64,000 nucleotides of DNA, taken from Pyropia haitanensis. Lineage: Eukaryota > Rhodophyta > Bangiophyceae > Bangiales > Bangiaceae. This document shows, one piece after another, positions 10,436 to 23,054 of the stretch; position 1 is the stretch's first letter; the number at the start of each line of letters is the position of its first letter. The translations under genes and the position numbers were made by a program. The notes under the pieces were generated by a model. That model had not been told where the DNA came from and did not search any database. It saw nothing but the letters and a program-made list of their open reading frames with translations. The stretch covers positions 1,751,090 through 1,815,089 of the forward strand of contig SDUX01000010.1 of assembly GCA_008729055.1 (NCBI GenBank), in the 5' to 3' direction.

Positions 10436-13400
10436 CCCCCCCCCCCCACCCGACCCGGTCTTTGACGACACCGCCCCGCTGGTGGCCAAGATGGTGCGCG
10501 ACGCGAACGCGGCGGCGCAGCTGTCGGGCATTGGCGCCGCCGCCGCGTTTGCCGACCACGCGCCGCTGCCGCTGGTGCGCCGCGTCGCGGCGGGCGTCGG
10601 CAAGGGCCTCGCGGAAAAGGCGCTGGCCGGGCGGCCGGTCAACCGGGCGGCGGCGACAGAGGCGGTGCTCGCGTACGTGGGCGCCGCCGCCGGGGAGGCG
10701 GTGCTCGAGCCGTTTGCGGCGGTCTCGTTTGCGCACAAGACGCCCAAGGTGGTCGTCGCGGGCCTCGACGCGGTCACCGCCGCGCTCGCCGCGTACGGCG
10801 CGGCGGCGGTGCCGGTCAAGGCGGTGGCCAAGGCGCTGCCGCCGCTGCTCGAGCACGGCAACGGGGCCGTGCGGGCGGCGGCCAAGGCGCTGGTCGTCGA
10901 GCTCCACCGGTGGGTCCGCGACGCGGTCCGGCCGCTGCTAAAGGGCGCCAAGGAGGTGACCGTCAAGGAGCTCGAGGGCGCGTTTGCCGCGCACGCGGGC
11001 GTCAAGGTCAAGGCCGCACGGAAGAACCGGGCGCAGCGGTTAAAGGCGGCGCTCGCGCGCGCGGCCGCCGCGGGCGCCGACGTTGCGTCGTCGTCGTCCG
11101 AGGAGGAGGAGGAGGCGCCCGTGGAAGCGATGGACACGGGCGTGGAGGCGGAGGTGGACCTCCTGGGCGCCCTGTCGACGCTCGTGGCGACCATCACAGA
11201 GGACAAGAAGCCGGACATCCGGGCGCCCTTTTACAAGGGCCTGGATGACAAGCAGTGGCGGGTGCGGGCGGGGGTGCTGGACGAGGGGCTGGCCGCCACC
11301 AAGGAGAGCCGCAAGCTCGCGCCGGGCAACTATGGCGACCTGGTCACCCGCTTCCGGAAGATCCTCAAAAAGGACGTCAACGTCAATGTGGTGGCCAAGA
11401 CGGCGCTCTTTGTGTCTGCCCTTGCGCGGGGGCTGGGCACCCGCCTGGGCACCAACGGCGCCCGTGGGCTGGTCCTGGAGCTGATGCTGCGGATGAAGGA
11501 GCGGCCAACGTCGGCGATCACCGCCTTTACCGCCGCCATCGACGACCTCTACACCGAGCGCTGCGTCACCCTCCCGCTCGTGCTCGACGAGCTGGATACG
11601 GTGATGAAGAGCAAAGTGGCCAAGGTGCGCATCGCGTGCCTGGCTTGGGTGGAGCGGGCCCTCCGCAAGGGCACCCCCCCGTCCACCCTGGAGCGCGAGA
11701 CGGTCAAGCGGCTGTCGGGCCTGTTTTCGCGCGCCACCGACGACGCGTCCAACGAGGTGCGTGACGGGGCGGTGGCCGCGCTGGCCGCTCTGACCGTGCT
11801 GTTGGGGGAATCGGCGACCGCCGGGGTGTTGGGCAGCCTGGACAAGTTGAGGCAAGAAAAGGTGAAGGCGCTCGTCAAGGAGCTGCCCCCGGCCGAGTAC
11901 CCAGGCCAGAAGAAGAAGAAGGTGAAGAAGGCGCCCAAAGGCGGCGCCAATGGGGTGGACAAGGAGAATGTGGAGGGCGGGAAGCGGAAACGACGGCGCA
12001 AGAAGAAGCGACCAGAGGGGGACGGCAAGGCGGCTGGTGGTGGCGGCGCCGCCAAGGCTGCTGCTGCTCGTGCGGCGGCCGAGGCGCATGCCAAGGAGAC
12101 CGCGGCGGCTGCGGCCGCAGCGGCTGCCGCCGCCGCCGCCGCCGCCGAGCCCCCTCCGGCGGACGATGGTGGCGACTCGGCCGACGACGGCCTCGGGGAC
12201 GACCTGTCTGTGTCCCAAGAGGCGGCGCTAGCCCAGGCTGCCGAGGCGTTCCCGGACGTGACCGTGGACGACCTGGTGGTCAAGAGCTTCAAGGCTCGCA
12301 CCGCGGCGCTGGAGGCTGTCCTCACCGCGCTGGAGCCACCAGAGGACGCGGCGGAGCCGCCAACCCATTCACCCGAGTACGCGGCGTTTCTCTTCCGCCT
12401 GGCGCTGTTGCCGTCTGGGGAGCTGGGCGATTCGAACATTGGGGTGTTCAAGGCCAAGGTGACGCTCGCCACCCTGGCCGTCGAGCGGTCCACTGGCCCG
12501 CTGCCGCGGTCTGTGCTGAGCCCCGCGATGGGCGTCCTGGCCGAGCGCCTCGGGGACATCAAGGCGGTCTCATTTTGTACAGAGGCGGTCTTTGCGATTG
12601 CCGCGGGCACCTCGCCGCGGTGGGTGGTGTCGGCCATCAGCGCCTCTGCGCTGGCGTCGAACAATGCGCGTGCGCAAGGCGGGATGGTCAAGGCGGTGAC
12701 GGCCCTGGTCAAGGACTATGGCCTTGCTGCCATCGGCACCGACGTGATCGTGCGGCTGGTCACCCCCCTACTCGCGCTGTCCGTTGCGGCGGTCAAGACG
12801 CCGTCCGCCACCCTGTCGGGCACTGCGTACGCGGCGGCGGGCCCCAGCGTGGACTTTCGGGCGCTGCTCGTCGAGGCTGGCGCGGAGGAGGCGGCGCTGA
12901 CGCTCTACGACAAGGTCATGGCGTCGGGCAAGTTTTCCAACGACGAGCCCGAGGGCGCGCCCGCCAAGGCACGCCGCTTCCCGCGTGCGCCGCCGCCCGC
13001 GCCACCAGGCGCAGCCGCCGCGGTGGCCGCGGCGGCCGAGGCGGCGGCGGTGGCCAAGGCGGCCGCCGCGGCCGTCGCGGCCCTCCCCCCCGCCGGTGCA
13101 GCGGCGGCGGGTGGCAGCGACAGCGATGACTGGGAGACGGCCACCTCGTCTGACGGGTTGGCCGCTGCGGGCGGGCCCGGTGCCGACGCGAGCAGCTCTG
13201 AGGACGAGGCGGTCGGGGCGGGGATTGACCTCGGCCTCGGGCCCGCGCTGGTCGCTCGTGGGGGGGGTGGGGGACCCGCCCCGCCCGCCGCCGCCGGCCG
13301 CGTCACCCGGTCGTCGGCGGCTCGGGCGGGTGCCGGCGCCGCCAATGGGCGGGGCGGCAAGGGCGGCGTGGCCGGCACGCCGCGGCGGGTGGCGCCGTCC

Positions 13401-15626
13401 ACCACCGCCGGCGGGCGGGTGCGGGCGGCGGGCCCTGGCGCCCGCCGGGCAGACGCCGACGCGGCGACCGTGGCGGCGGCACCCGCGGCGCCGCCGCCGG
13501 CCGTGCCCGTCGCGACCCGCCTGACCGCCGAGCTCGCCGCCCGCCTCGGCCACAAAAACTGGATCAAGCGGCAGGAGGCGCTGACCGAGGCGGACGCCAT
13601 CCTCGCCGCCGCGCCGCCCGCGAGCGTCTCGGGCCTGTCCGCGTCGTTTGTCGCGGCGCTCCGCGACCGCACCGGGGACAGCAACCGCAACTTGGCAGCG
13701 ATGGCATTTCGGGCGCTCGGCGGGCTCGCGCGCGCGCTGTCGCCCGCGGCGGCGGCCGTGCCGTGCCGCGAAGTACTGCCGGCGGTCTTCGCAGCGGGCC
13801 TCGCCGACAGCAAGCGCTCCGTCCGCACCGCCGCGGCCGAGTGTGTGGACGCGTGGGTGGGCGCGTTTGGCTTTCCCGCCGTCGCGGCGTACATCCCCGC
13901 CGCGCTCGGCGGCACCACCTCCCCCGTGCGCAAGGAGGTGCTCGCGTGGGCCCTCCCGCGTGTGCGGACGGCGGTGGCCGCCGCGCGGGCGGCCGCCGAC
14001 GCGGGCGCCGCCACTCCGCGGGCGGCGGCGGGGGCGGGGCGCCCGCTGGACGTGGCGGGCCTCGCCGACGCCGTGTTTGGCTGCCTCACCGATCGCCTCG
14101 GCGACGTGCGGACGGACGCGGAGGTGACCCTTGGCATGCTGGTGACCGTTGGGGGGCTGCCGGCGGTGGAGCACCGGTTTGAGCGGCTGAGCCGCACCGC
14201 CGCCGCACAGCTGCGGGGGGTGATGGACCGGATGCGCGCGGCGGCGGCGGCGGCGGGGCCGGCGGCGGCGGAGGCGGCGGCGGGCGCCGCGGGGGCGCCG
14301 CCGCCAGCCGCCACGCCGACCGCCGCGGCCGCTGCGGCCGCCGCCGCACCCGCGGGCGGCACGCCCGCCGCCGCCGCTGCGCGGCCGACGCCGACGCGGG
14401 TGCCGCGGGGCAATGTGTTTTCGGGCCGCCCCGGCAGCCACCTGCCGCCGCCGGTGGGCGCCAGCGGGGGGGGCGGCCGCTTTGGCGAGGCCCGCCGCGT
14501 CGTCGACCGGTCCCATGGCTATGGCCGGCGGCCGCCGTCTGTCGAGGCGCCGCCGCCGCCGCCGGCCTATCCGCCGGCCGACGCGCACCCGCCACACGCC
14601 GCGGCGGCGGCGCCGCTGACACCCGCGCTCGCCGCCCACCTGCCGCGGCCGGGCCCGCCGCTGGCGCCGCCGCCGGCCGTCCCCGACGCGGTCCTCCTCG
14701 ATGGCGGTGGCGTGCCCGGCCGCGAGGCCCGCCGCGCGCGGGTCGACACGCTCAAGCGGGTGGCCAAGGGCCTGGCCACCGAGGTTGTGCCCGGCGGGCC
14801 GCCGCTGGATGTCGTGGAGTGGTACGACGTGGAGAACGCGGGCACGCTCGCCGAGGACGTGCGGTCGTGCTTCACGCCCCCCGTCGCGGCGCAGCTGCTG
14901 GCCCCACCCAACCGGTTCCCCCAGCACCTGGCCGCCATCAGGCTCATCACCGCAGCGCTGGGGGAGGTGCCCGACGTGGCGGTGGCCGTGTCCGACACCA
15001 TCCTCCGCTGGCTGGGCTCCCGGCTGGGCGACCCGCGGACACCGCCGACGGTCTTGGCAGCCGCCGCGGACGCGGTGACGGCGCTGGTAGAGGTACTCGT
15101 CGCATCTGGCGAGATGCTGGGCGACTATGAGGCGTCGGCGGTGCTGCCCGTCCTCGTCGACCGGCTGGCGTCGCCGCGGGAGGCGGTGCGCGTGGCGGTC
15201 GAGGGCGCCATGGAAGCGCTCGGCGACGTGATGGCCCCCGATGCGCGCATCGTCTACCTCGGCGAGGGCATCCGTATCGGCACGGACGTTCGCGCGCGGG
15301 CGACCGCGCTGCTGCTGCTCAAGGACCTGATTGCCGAGCGGTGCGCGTCGCAGGAGGAGATGCCGACGAGCCCCCTCGCGGAGCTGGCCCGCCACGTGGA
15401 CGACCGCGACGATGGGATCTCGCGGACGGCGCTCGAGTGCCTGGAGCGGGTGTACACGTTTGTGGGGGAGGACCTGTGGGTGGCGTTTGGGGATGGCCTC
15501 TCGCAGACGCAGGTGGATATGCTGTCGCACCTGTTTGCCAACACCCCAGGGCCGGGGGAGGGAGGAGGAGGCGGTGCGGACGACGGCCAACAGGTGGAGG
15601 GGGGGGGCGACTACGCAGCGGGGATA

Positions 15627-15681
<55 letters not shown>

Positions 15682-18125
15682 GTGGTGTGCCGTCGGCAGG
15701 CGTGCCCTCCATGGGCAGCGCCGCCGGCAGCGCCGCGTATGGCGCCTACAGTGCGTACAGCACGGATGGTTCGGTCGCGGCCGCGGGCGGCGGCCACGGC
15801 GGGGGCCTCGAAGCCAGCTACGCGAGTGACGACCGGCGGGACAGCTCGGACGGGCACGGCGGTGCCGGCGGGGGTGGCGGCGGCTACTCGGATGGCGGCG
15901 CGGGCGGCGGCAGCTGGGCGTCGTCGACGCCATCGTCTGTGGCGGCTGGCCGACGGCGGCGACCCGACTCGACAACGTCCAGTTCCGTGTCGCGCGGCGG
16001 CGGCGGCGGTGGCGGCGGCCACCCACGCGCGCCCGCGGCGGAAGAGGACGACGCGGTCATTGGCGGCCTGCACGCGCTGCTGTCGAGCGCGGAGAACGAG
16101 GCGCGGATGCACGGCGTCCAAAAGCTCCACAAGCTGCTCCAAAAGTCCGAGGACGTGCTCGCCCCGCCGCACGTGTCGCGCCTCCTTCCGCCGCTCGCCA
16201 CCTACTTCACTTCCTCCTTCACCGCGTACCTGGCGGGCGGCGGCGGCAGCGCGGCAACGGCGGCACGGCTGGCACCCGGCCCGGCGGTGGCGCTGGTTGC
16301 GGCCAAGCGCTCCATCAACGGCGTCATGTCGTTTGTGATGCGCAAGGACACGATGGCGGCGGTGGCGGAGGACGCGGTGGAGGCGGTCTTTGGCGCCATG
16401 TTTCGCGTGCTCCTCCTACCCAGCGGCGCCTCTGGGGGTGGCGGCGGCGGCGCGGGGGGGGGCCCCCCGCCGCTCGACGGGGAGGAGTGGGTCAAGCTGC
16501 ACCGGGCGGCCAACCTGGTCTCCCTGAAATGTCTCGAGCACAGCGACCGCAACGCCCTCTACGCGGTGCTCCTGCGGCGGCTGGGCGACCCGTGGGCCGA
16601 CGCGCCGCCGCCGCCGCGGCCGCCGCCGGCGGGCACGCCCGACGCTTCCGCGTCGGCCGCCGTCAGCGGGCGGGCCAACCTGCTGCTCAAGTGCCTGGGC
16701 AAGGTCGCCCGGCGGGGCTTTCGCGGCGTCGACGCCGACGCCCTCCTCGCCGACGTGCACGACTACCTCGTCGCCGTCGCGCCGGGGGGTGGCGCGGTCG
16801 CCGCCGCCGCCGCGGCGGTCGGCGACGAGGACGCGGCGGTGGTGGCGTCGCTGCCCGCCGAGGCGGCGCGTCTGCTCGGCGTCGTCGTCGACGGGCTCAT
16901 TGGCGAGCGCGGCCGCGGCGTTCTCGACTGCCTGTCGGGAGTGCCCGTGCGGGACAACCCGCCGCTGGTGCGGTACATCTCAACGGTGCTGGCCCGGCGC
17001 TACCCGCCGCCCGCGGCGCTCCTGTCGGCACGGCGGGCGGGGCGGTCGCCGGCGCCGGCGGCGGCCGACGCCGCCGCCCCGTCGGTGGGGGTGGCGCCGC
17101 CGCTGGCGTCGCCGCCGCCGCCGCCGCGGCCGCCGCTGTCGCCGGCGGCCGCAGCAGCGCCGCCCGCCTCCCCGCCCGCCCGCCCGTCCCCACCACGGAC
17201 TCCCACGACGGCACGCGGCCGGCGGGACGTTGCCGACGGCGGCGGCAGCAGCGGCACGTCGCCGTCGCCAGCGGCGGCGGCCAGCCCCGCGCGCGCCTAC
17301 CTCGAGCGCCTCCACGGCATTGCCCTGCGGCAGCGGCTGAGCGTCGGCAGCGGCAGCGTCGGCGGCGCGCCCGCAGCGGCGGCGGCCGCCGCCGCCGCCG
17401 GCGGGCGGGGCGGCTCCGCGCCGGCCAGCCCGTCGACCGCCCGCCGCGGCGGCAGCGGCGGCAGCGGCGGCGGCGGCGGCCGCTGGGCGGGGGGGAGCCG
17501 CAGCTTTGGGGACGGCGCCACCGCCGCGCCGGGCGGCCGGTACGGCGGCGGTGGCACGCCGCCCCCGCCCGTGCGGAGCTCCCTCGGCTACCTCGACGCA
17601 GTTGCGCCTGCGGCGGCCGCTGCCGCGGCGGCCGCCGCCGCAGCGTCGTCACCGCCGCCGCTGCTGCCGACGGAGCACCGGCCGTCGCCGCCGGCGGTGC
17701 GGGCCGCGGCGGGCGGCACGCCGCCGCCGCCCCGCTCGGCGCGGTCGCCGTTGGGGGTGACGCCGCCGTTGGGGGTGACGCCGCCGTTGGCGGGCGGCGG
17801 CCCGTCGCCGGCGGACGTGGCGCCGGCGCCGGCGGAGCCGGCGGCGCTCGCGCTGCCGCCGTCGGTCGGCGCGGCGGCATCGGCGGCGTCGGTCGACGCG
17901 GCGGCGGCGGCGGCAGCTGAGGCAGACGCGGCCGCAGCGGCGGCGGCGGCTACGGCCGCGGCGGCGGCGGTGGCGATGGCCGAGCCCGTCTCCCCGCCAC
18001 GGCCGCCGCCGGTGGGCTCGTCTGCGGCGGCGGCCGCGGCGCTGGCCGCTGCCACCCCCCCGCCCGCGTCCGCGTCGCCCGCCCGGTCGGCGCTGCCGCC
18101 GTCGTCTACCGCCTCGCCCGAGGGA

Positions 18126-18199
<74 letters not shown>

Positions 18200-18689
18200 G
18201 TCGCCGGCAGCGGTGGCCCGCCAGGCGGTGCTGCCGCCATCGTCTGTCGCCTCCCCAGCGTCGGCGGCGGCGGCGGCAGCGCCGGTGCCAGACGACGCGG
18301 CCGCGGCCGCGGCGGCGGCAGCTGCGGCGGCGGCGGCGTTTGCCCTGCCCACCCCCGCCGCGGTCGGCGGGTCGGCGGGCTCGACGCCGTCTTCTCCCCC
18401 CACTTCCGCGTTTCCCATCCCCCCTACCGCCGCCGCCGCCGCCGCCACGCCCGCCGCGCCCGCCGCCGCGCCCGCCGCCGCGCCCGCCGCCGCGCCCGCC
18501 GCGGACCGCGACGGCGCGGCGGTGGCCGGCCGCGGCGGCCGGGCGGTGGTGGACGAGGAGGTGTCGGTGGCGGTGGAGCGGACGCCGTCGAGCTTCCGCG
18601 AGCGCCTCGAGCGCCTCCGCCGCGCGCAGCAGGTGCAGCAGGCGCGCGCCGAGGGCGCCGCGGGGGGGGGGGTGCCGCCACCGGGCTGA
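10213..18689 (+). CDS. MOR1: XMAP215/Dis1/MOR1-family microtubule polymerase (five TOG domains), one frame break
   Basis: Homologue of XMAP215/ch-TOG/Stu2 and plant MOR1, which add tubulin to microtubule plus ends. The ATG at 10213 opens TOG1, which contains RLTHKVWKVRDAG. After a Gly run the frame changes in a run of 13 C (10435-10447), and one open frame then continues to 18689. TOG2 starts near 11225 (FYKGLDDKQWRVRAG). A Lys/Arg-rich linker follows at about 11905-12030, then TOG3 near 12260, an acidic Ser linker, TOG4 near 13540 (GHKNWIKRQEAL) and TOG5 near 14720-15560. After a Gly-rich linker, the conserved C-terminal helical region is at about 16050-16780 (SAENEARMHGVQKLHKLL; NLLLKCLGKVARRGF). 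A 600-residue Ala/Pro tail ends in a basic helix, FRERLERLRRAQQ, resembling the conserved end of MOR1. At roughly 2,820 residues it is longer than the usual 2,000. Five TOG domains match plant and animal members rather than the two of yeast. Confidence 0.92.
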
Positions 18690-20516
18690 TGGGGGTGCGG
18701 GGGGTTTTGCTTTTCTTTTTTGTTTAGGCGTGATGAGAGGGGGGGGGGGTGCGGGGGGGGGGTGTCGTTGTGGTGGCGATGGTGGTGGTGGTGGGGGTGG
18801 TGGGGAGTTTTACCCCCCCCACTCCCCTCTTCCGCGCCCCTTCCCCGCCCGCCGTGTCTGTTTTGGCTATGCCTGTATTTTCCTTTTTTTTTCTCGTATC
18901 CTCTTTCTTGCTGCTGTGTTTGTTTTCCTCATTGCTTCTCGTATTGCTGCTCCCTCGGCCTGCGCCAATCCTCCCCCTTTTTTGTGTGCGCTTGGTAGGT
19001 AGGTAAACGGGGCGCCCGCCGCGGTGTGGTGAGCGGGGCGCCCCCGCAGCCGCCATTCGCGGCGGCTGTCACAGCCAAGGGGGAGAACGACGTCGTCCGA
19101 GTGCCTGTCGCGCTGGCAGTCCGTCCCAGCACCAGCCGTTGTACCGTCCGAGCTGGACACAGGGAGGCCCGCGCCGCCCGCGCCCAGACTGACGGTGGCG
19201 GGGGCGGCGGTACCCCGGGTGCCCATCCCGCACCCCCCCGCAATGCCCAGCCCGCCGCCATCGATGACAAGGTGCTGCCGTGTCCGCGAGCCGCCCATAG
19301 GGTCGAGAAGAGTGGACATCACTGCGCGCCCCTGCTCAGCCGCGCTGGTGCCAGCCGCACGCGCGCACGAGCCGGCGGGTTGACTCATCGCCGCATGGGG
19401 TGTTTGACGTCTGTCGTGTTCCGCCCGGTGGCACACGGCCGGATATGCCGGGTTCCTTGTCAAGAACCCAGACACTTGCCACGCGCCCTGTCTCCCCGGA
19501 TGTCATCTTGGGCCCTGGTCGACCCGACGGTCCTGCGCCACGACCACGTTGATTGGCTACTGCAATGGACGTTTGGCAGGCAGTGCCGGGGACAACACCC
19601 GACGACTGCCACGTCCTGGTCAGAGTGTCGCCAAAGGGAATGAGGCATCGGCTGTGGGTGTACAGCCCGTCAATCGACCTGGTGACGAGTGGTCGCGACC
19701 ACTGAAATCTCCCACCACGCGGCGCACGCGGCACCCACCAGCGACGCTGTGCCGCGTCGGGAGGCGCGCCACTGGTGTCTGCGCGTCATCCCCTCGTTCG
19801 GGGTCCTCTGGCGCGGCGCGCGACACCCGCGGCGGCCAGCCCCCTGTCCCGCCCGTCGCCCAGCTGGCATCCCCTCCACCCAGTGGCAGCCGCCGCGCCC
19901 TCCCCACGCTGACAGCAGACGCGCGCGCGCGGCGGGATGGGTGGCTGACGCGGCCGCCGCCGACGCTCAGCGCGTGTCCGCTCATGCCCCGCCGCTCTCA
20001 ACTTGACAGCAGTCAATTTTTGAAAAGCAGGGGTCGGCAGCGGCTGTGGGGGGGCGCCCCACCCGCGCGCCCGCGGCCGTGGCCCTCCCCCCCTCGGTCT
20101 CGCGCCCGCAGGCGTCCTCCCCCTGTCTGTCCGCCCGCCCGGTGCCGCCCGCCGTCGGTCGGCCACCGTGGTCCTCCCCCCCTCGCCCCTTCCACGAGCT
20201 TGGCCGCCCGCCCCGCCGCCGCGTGCGCCGGCCGTGTGCCCGTGCCCCCTCGGCGTTCACGCCGCCCGTCACCCTCCCCCCGGTACACTGTCGCGTGGCC
20301 TCCTCCACCCTCCCCCACCCCCGCCGCCGCCCCTCCGCCTTGTCACCCTTTATCACCGCCGTTTCCTCGCTCCCACTCACGCCCCCTCTCCTGCTCCTCC
20401 TCCCCTCCTCTCCTCTTGCTCTTACCTCTTTCCCTCTGCTCTTCTTCCCCCCCTCTTGCTGCCGCTGCCACCTCCCCGCTCCATCTCGCCTCGTCCGCCC
20501 CTTGCTCTCGCCCCCC
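18690..20516. other. Intergenic region
   Basis: Mixed-composition sequence (18.9-20.0 kb) followed by C/T-rich sequence. An open frame of about 200 codons on the minus strand (18867-19475) has varied composition but no recognisable domain and no supporting context, so it is not called. An ATTGG (CCAAT on the minus strand) sits near 19550. The C/T-rich 20.2-20.5 kb part probably contains the promoter and leader of the next plus-strand gene. Confidence 0.4.
18705..18725 (+). terminator. Candidate T-rich 3'-end signal after the MOR1-type gene
   Basis: TTTTGCTTTTCTTTTTTGTT starts 16 bases after the stop codon in a G-rich context. A second T-rich patch lies at about 18875-18950. The role is inferred from recurrence only. 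Confidence 0.3.
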
Positions 20517-20601
20517 ATGCGCGCCCTCCCCCCCCCACCGGCCGGCGGCGGGCGTCGTCGCCCTCCCGCCGCCCCCCCCCCCCCCCTCCCCCCTATCGGC
20601 C

Positions 20602-20632
<31 letters not shown>

Positions 20633-21179
20633 CCACCGCCACCGCCACCGCCACCGCCACCGCCGCCGCCGCCACCGCCGCCGACCGCCCCATCGGGTGC
20701 ACGCCCCACCGGCGGCGGCACACGGCGGCGGCCGCGGCGGGCGGCGGCGGCGCCTCCCGCCGCCGCCGCCGCCGCTCCACCGATGACGCCAGCGGGCGCC
20801 CCCGCCGCGGCGGCGGTGGCGGCGGCGGTGTTGGCGGCAGCGGCGGCGTTGGCGGCGGCAGCGGTGGGGGGGGGGGGGGTCGCCGACCAAGCTCCCCGGC
20901 TGGCTGCTGAGCTGCGTCGCGGGCGGCGCATCGCCGCTCGCCGCGCCGCCGCCGCCCGCCGCCGCGTCTGTGTCGCCGCTGGGTCAGCTGCTCGCCGCGC
21001 GGCGGGTGGCCGCGCCGCCGTCGCCGCCGCCGCCGCCGCCGCCGCCGCGGGCCGTGCCGCCGCTCGCGCCGCCGCCGTTGCTGCCGACGCGGGACCAAGG
21101 GGCGGCGGGGAGCAAGCCGCCGGTGCGCGCCCCCACCGCTCCCGCCTCGCCCGGGGCAGCGCCACCGCCACCACCGCCG

Positions 21180-21210
<31 letters not shown>

Positions 21211-21522
21211 CGCGGGTCGGCACGCCGCCGTCGCCGCCGCCGCCGCCCGTCACGCCGGCGCAGCCGCCGGCATTGCCGCCGCCCGTGTCGGCGCGGGGCG
21301 TGGGGGTGGGCGGGAAGAAGCCGCCCACCCCCTCGTCGGCCGCCGCCGCGGCGGCGGCGGGGGCGGCGCGGGTCAAGGCGCGCCTGCCGATAGGCCACCG
21401 CCGCACGCGGTCGGCCACCGAGGGGCACGGCGGTGGCGGCGGCGGCGGCGGCAGCAGTGGCGGCGGCGGCGAAGGCGGCGGAGGTGGTGGTGGCGGGGGT
21501 GGTGGTGGTAGCGGCTGCGGCT

Positions 21523-21569
<47 letters not shown>

Positions 21570-22210
21570 CACCGGCGCACGCGGTCGGCGACGGCGGGCG
21601 CGGCGGGCTTGGCGGCGGTCGGCAGCGCGTCGTCCCTCTCCCTGCCCTCGTGCTCGAGCGCGTCGTCCACGCCGCCCCGCTCGCCCGGCGGCGGTGGCGG
21701 CGGCGGGCTGCGGCCCACTTCCCCCCCCCCCCGGCGCTCGCCGCCCCCCCCCCTGCCCCCCTGCTGGCCATACCACCGTTTCGAAAGGGCGCCGCCGCCG
21801 CCGCCGCTGCTGCTGCGGACGGGGGCGGGCCCGGCGGCGGCGGCGGCGGCGGCGGCGGCATCGGCGGCGACGGGGCGCCCAAAAAAGCGGGCTCCCCCCG
21901 CCCCCTCCGCCCCCCCACGACGACCACCCCCGTCACGTCGGCGCTCTTCACCACCTACGCGGTGCGGCCGCCCGGCGCGCGCGCGCCCGCGTCGGCGGTC
22001 GTTGCGTCGCCGTGCGCGGGCGCCGCGGCGGCGCGGTCGCTCGTCGCCGCGACGGGCGTCGTCGGCGGCTTTGCGCGCGTGCGGGGGGTGGGCGCGGCGG
22101 GCATCCGGCCGGCGAGCCTCGTCGCGCTCGAGCGCCTCGGCGCGGCGCCGCCCGCGCGCGACGGCGGGGGGGGGGGCGACGCGGGGGACGCCGCCGACGC
22201 GCTCGACTAG
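20517..22210 (+). CDS. Hypothetical disordered protein with RRTRSAT repeats, frame-broken
   Basis: Not recognised. Natural-looking segments can be followed from an ATG at 20517 to a stop at 22210 if the frame changes three times at homopolymers: the C run near 20528-20537, the G run at 20866-20879 and the C run near 20721-21732 (the last lies at about 21720-21732). Segments include PTKLPGWLLSCVAGG near 20881, a Pro-rich stretch, two copies of HRRTRSAT (near 21400 and 21573) separated by poly-Gly, and a more ordered end containing TSALFTTYAVRPPGARAP and GIRPASLVALERLG. The RRTRSAT copies fit basophilic kinase or 14-3-3 sites; this is only motif matching. No domain, signal peptide or membrane segment is clear. 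The start is uncertain. Confidence 0.38.
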
Positions 22211-22388
22211 CGCCACCGCCCGGCCGTCGGGTGCCGCCGCCGGCCGCGTGCGCGGGCTGCCGGCTCGGTGCTACTGGCTTTGTGTCGTGCCGTTTTTGGG
22301 GTGGGGGGGGGGGGGGGGGGGGGAGGGTGGAGGGGCGGGCGGGCGGGAGCCCGCCTTGTTTGTGCTCTCGTCGTGACCGCCGCCGCGG

Positions 22389-22615
22389 CCGCCGCCGCGT
22401 GGGCGCACACACGCTTGTTTATTTCTTTTTGTCGTGTCGCTGCTGCCGCCGTTGCGTTGGGCCGCCGCCGCCGCCGCCGCCGTCCCCGTCGCTGCCGTCG
22501 CCGCCGCGACCGCCCTTGCGGCCGCCGCCGCATGTGCCGGTGCGCTCACGCCTGTTTATTCTCTTTTTTGTCGTGTCGCTGCGGCCGCCGTGGCGTTCGG
22601 TCGCCGCCGCCGCCG
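22389..22615 (+). repeat. Diverged tandem duplication of about 130 bp
   Basis: Two copies, about 22389-22470 and 22521-22615, share a GCCGCCGCCGC lead, a segment ending in TGTTTATT, then CTTTTTGTCGTGTCGCTG, then a GCC tail. They lie downstream of the plus-strand gene ending at 22210 and are followed by a run of T at 22652-22670. Confidence 0.7.
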
Positions 22616-22651
22616 CCCCCACCGAGGGGGCTCCTACTCCTCTGCCATCTG

Positions 22652-22670
22652 TCTTTTTTTTTTTTTTTTT
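22652..22670 (+). terminator. Candidate T-rich 3'-end signal
   Basis: Seventeen consecutive T about 440 bases after the stop of the 20517-22210 gene, after two copies of a TGTTTATT-containing repeat. The role is inferred. Confidence 0.2.
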
Positions 22671-23054
22671 CCGCTCTTGCTACTCGTGCCGCCCCCACAC
22701 GGGCCGTATCTCGCGGCCCTGACGCCGCGCGCGTACGCGTGGCGGGGGCTCCTCCTGCCGAGCGCCCCTTCTCTGTTCTCGTCGTCTCGTGCCTGCCACT
22801 CGCACGCGGGGAGGGCGCGCGGGCAGCGGCGCCAGACCATCCCCCCCCCCACTCTCCTCCTCTTCGCGGCGGGGAGGGGTAGGGCGCCCCAAGCGCCGGT
22901 GGCACCGCTCAGGCGAGGGGGGGTCTGTGGTAAGGGGAAGAGGTGGACGGGCAGAGCAGCGGGCTCCCCTAGTGCTCCGCCGCCTCCGCCTCGCGCGGTC
23001 GCCACCGCCTGGGCTCCCCTGTGCCGCGGCGCGCCGCCGCTCCCGACCCCGCCG

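Noticed and set aside
5033..10941. Open frames of about 900-1,180 codons on both strands
   Set aside because: They overlap each other in several frames and translate almost only to Ala, Arg, Gly, Pro and Thr from triplet repeats. Stop codons are rare in such DNA, so frame length is no evidence.
18867..19475. 202-codon minus-strand frame with varied composition
   Set aside because: No recognisable domain, and part of it reads the T-rich 3' flank of the MOR1-type gene as Lys/Arg.
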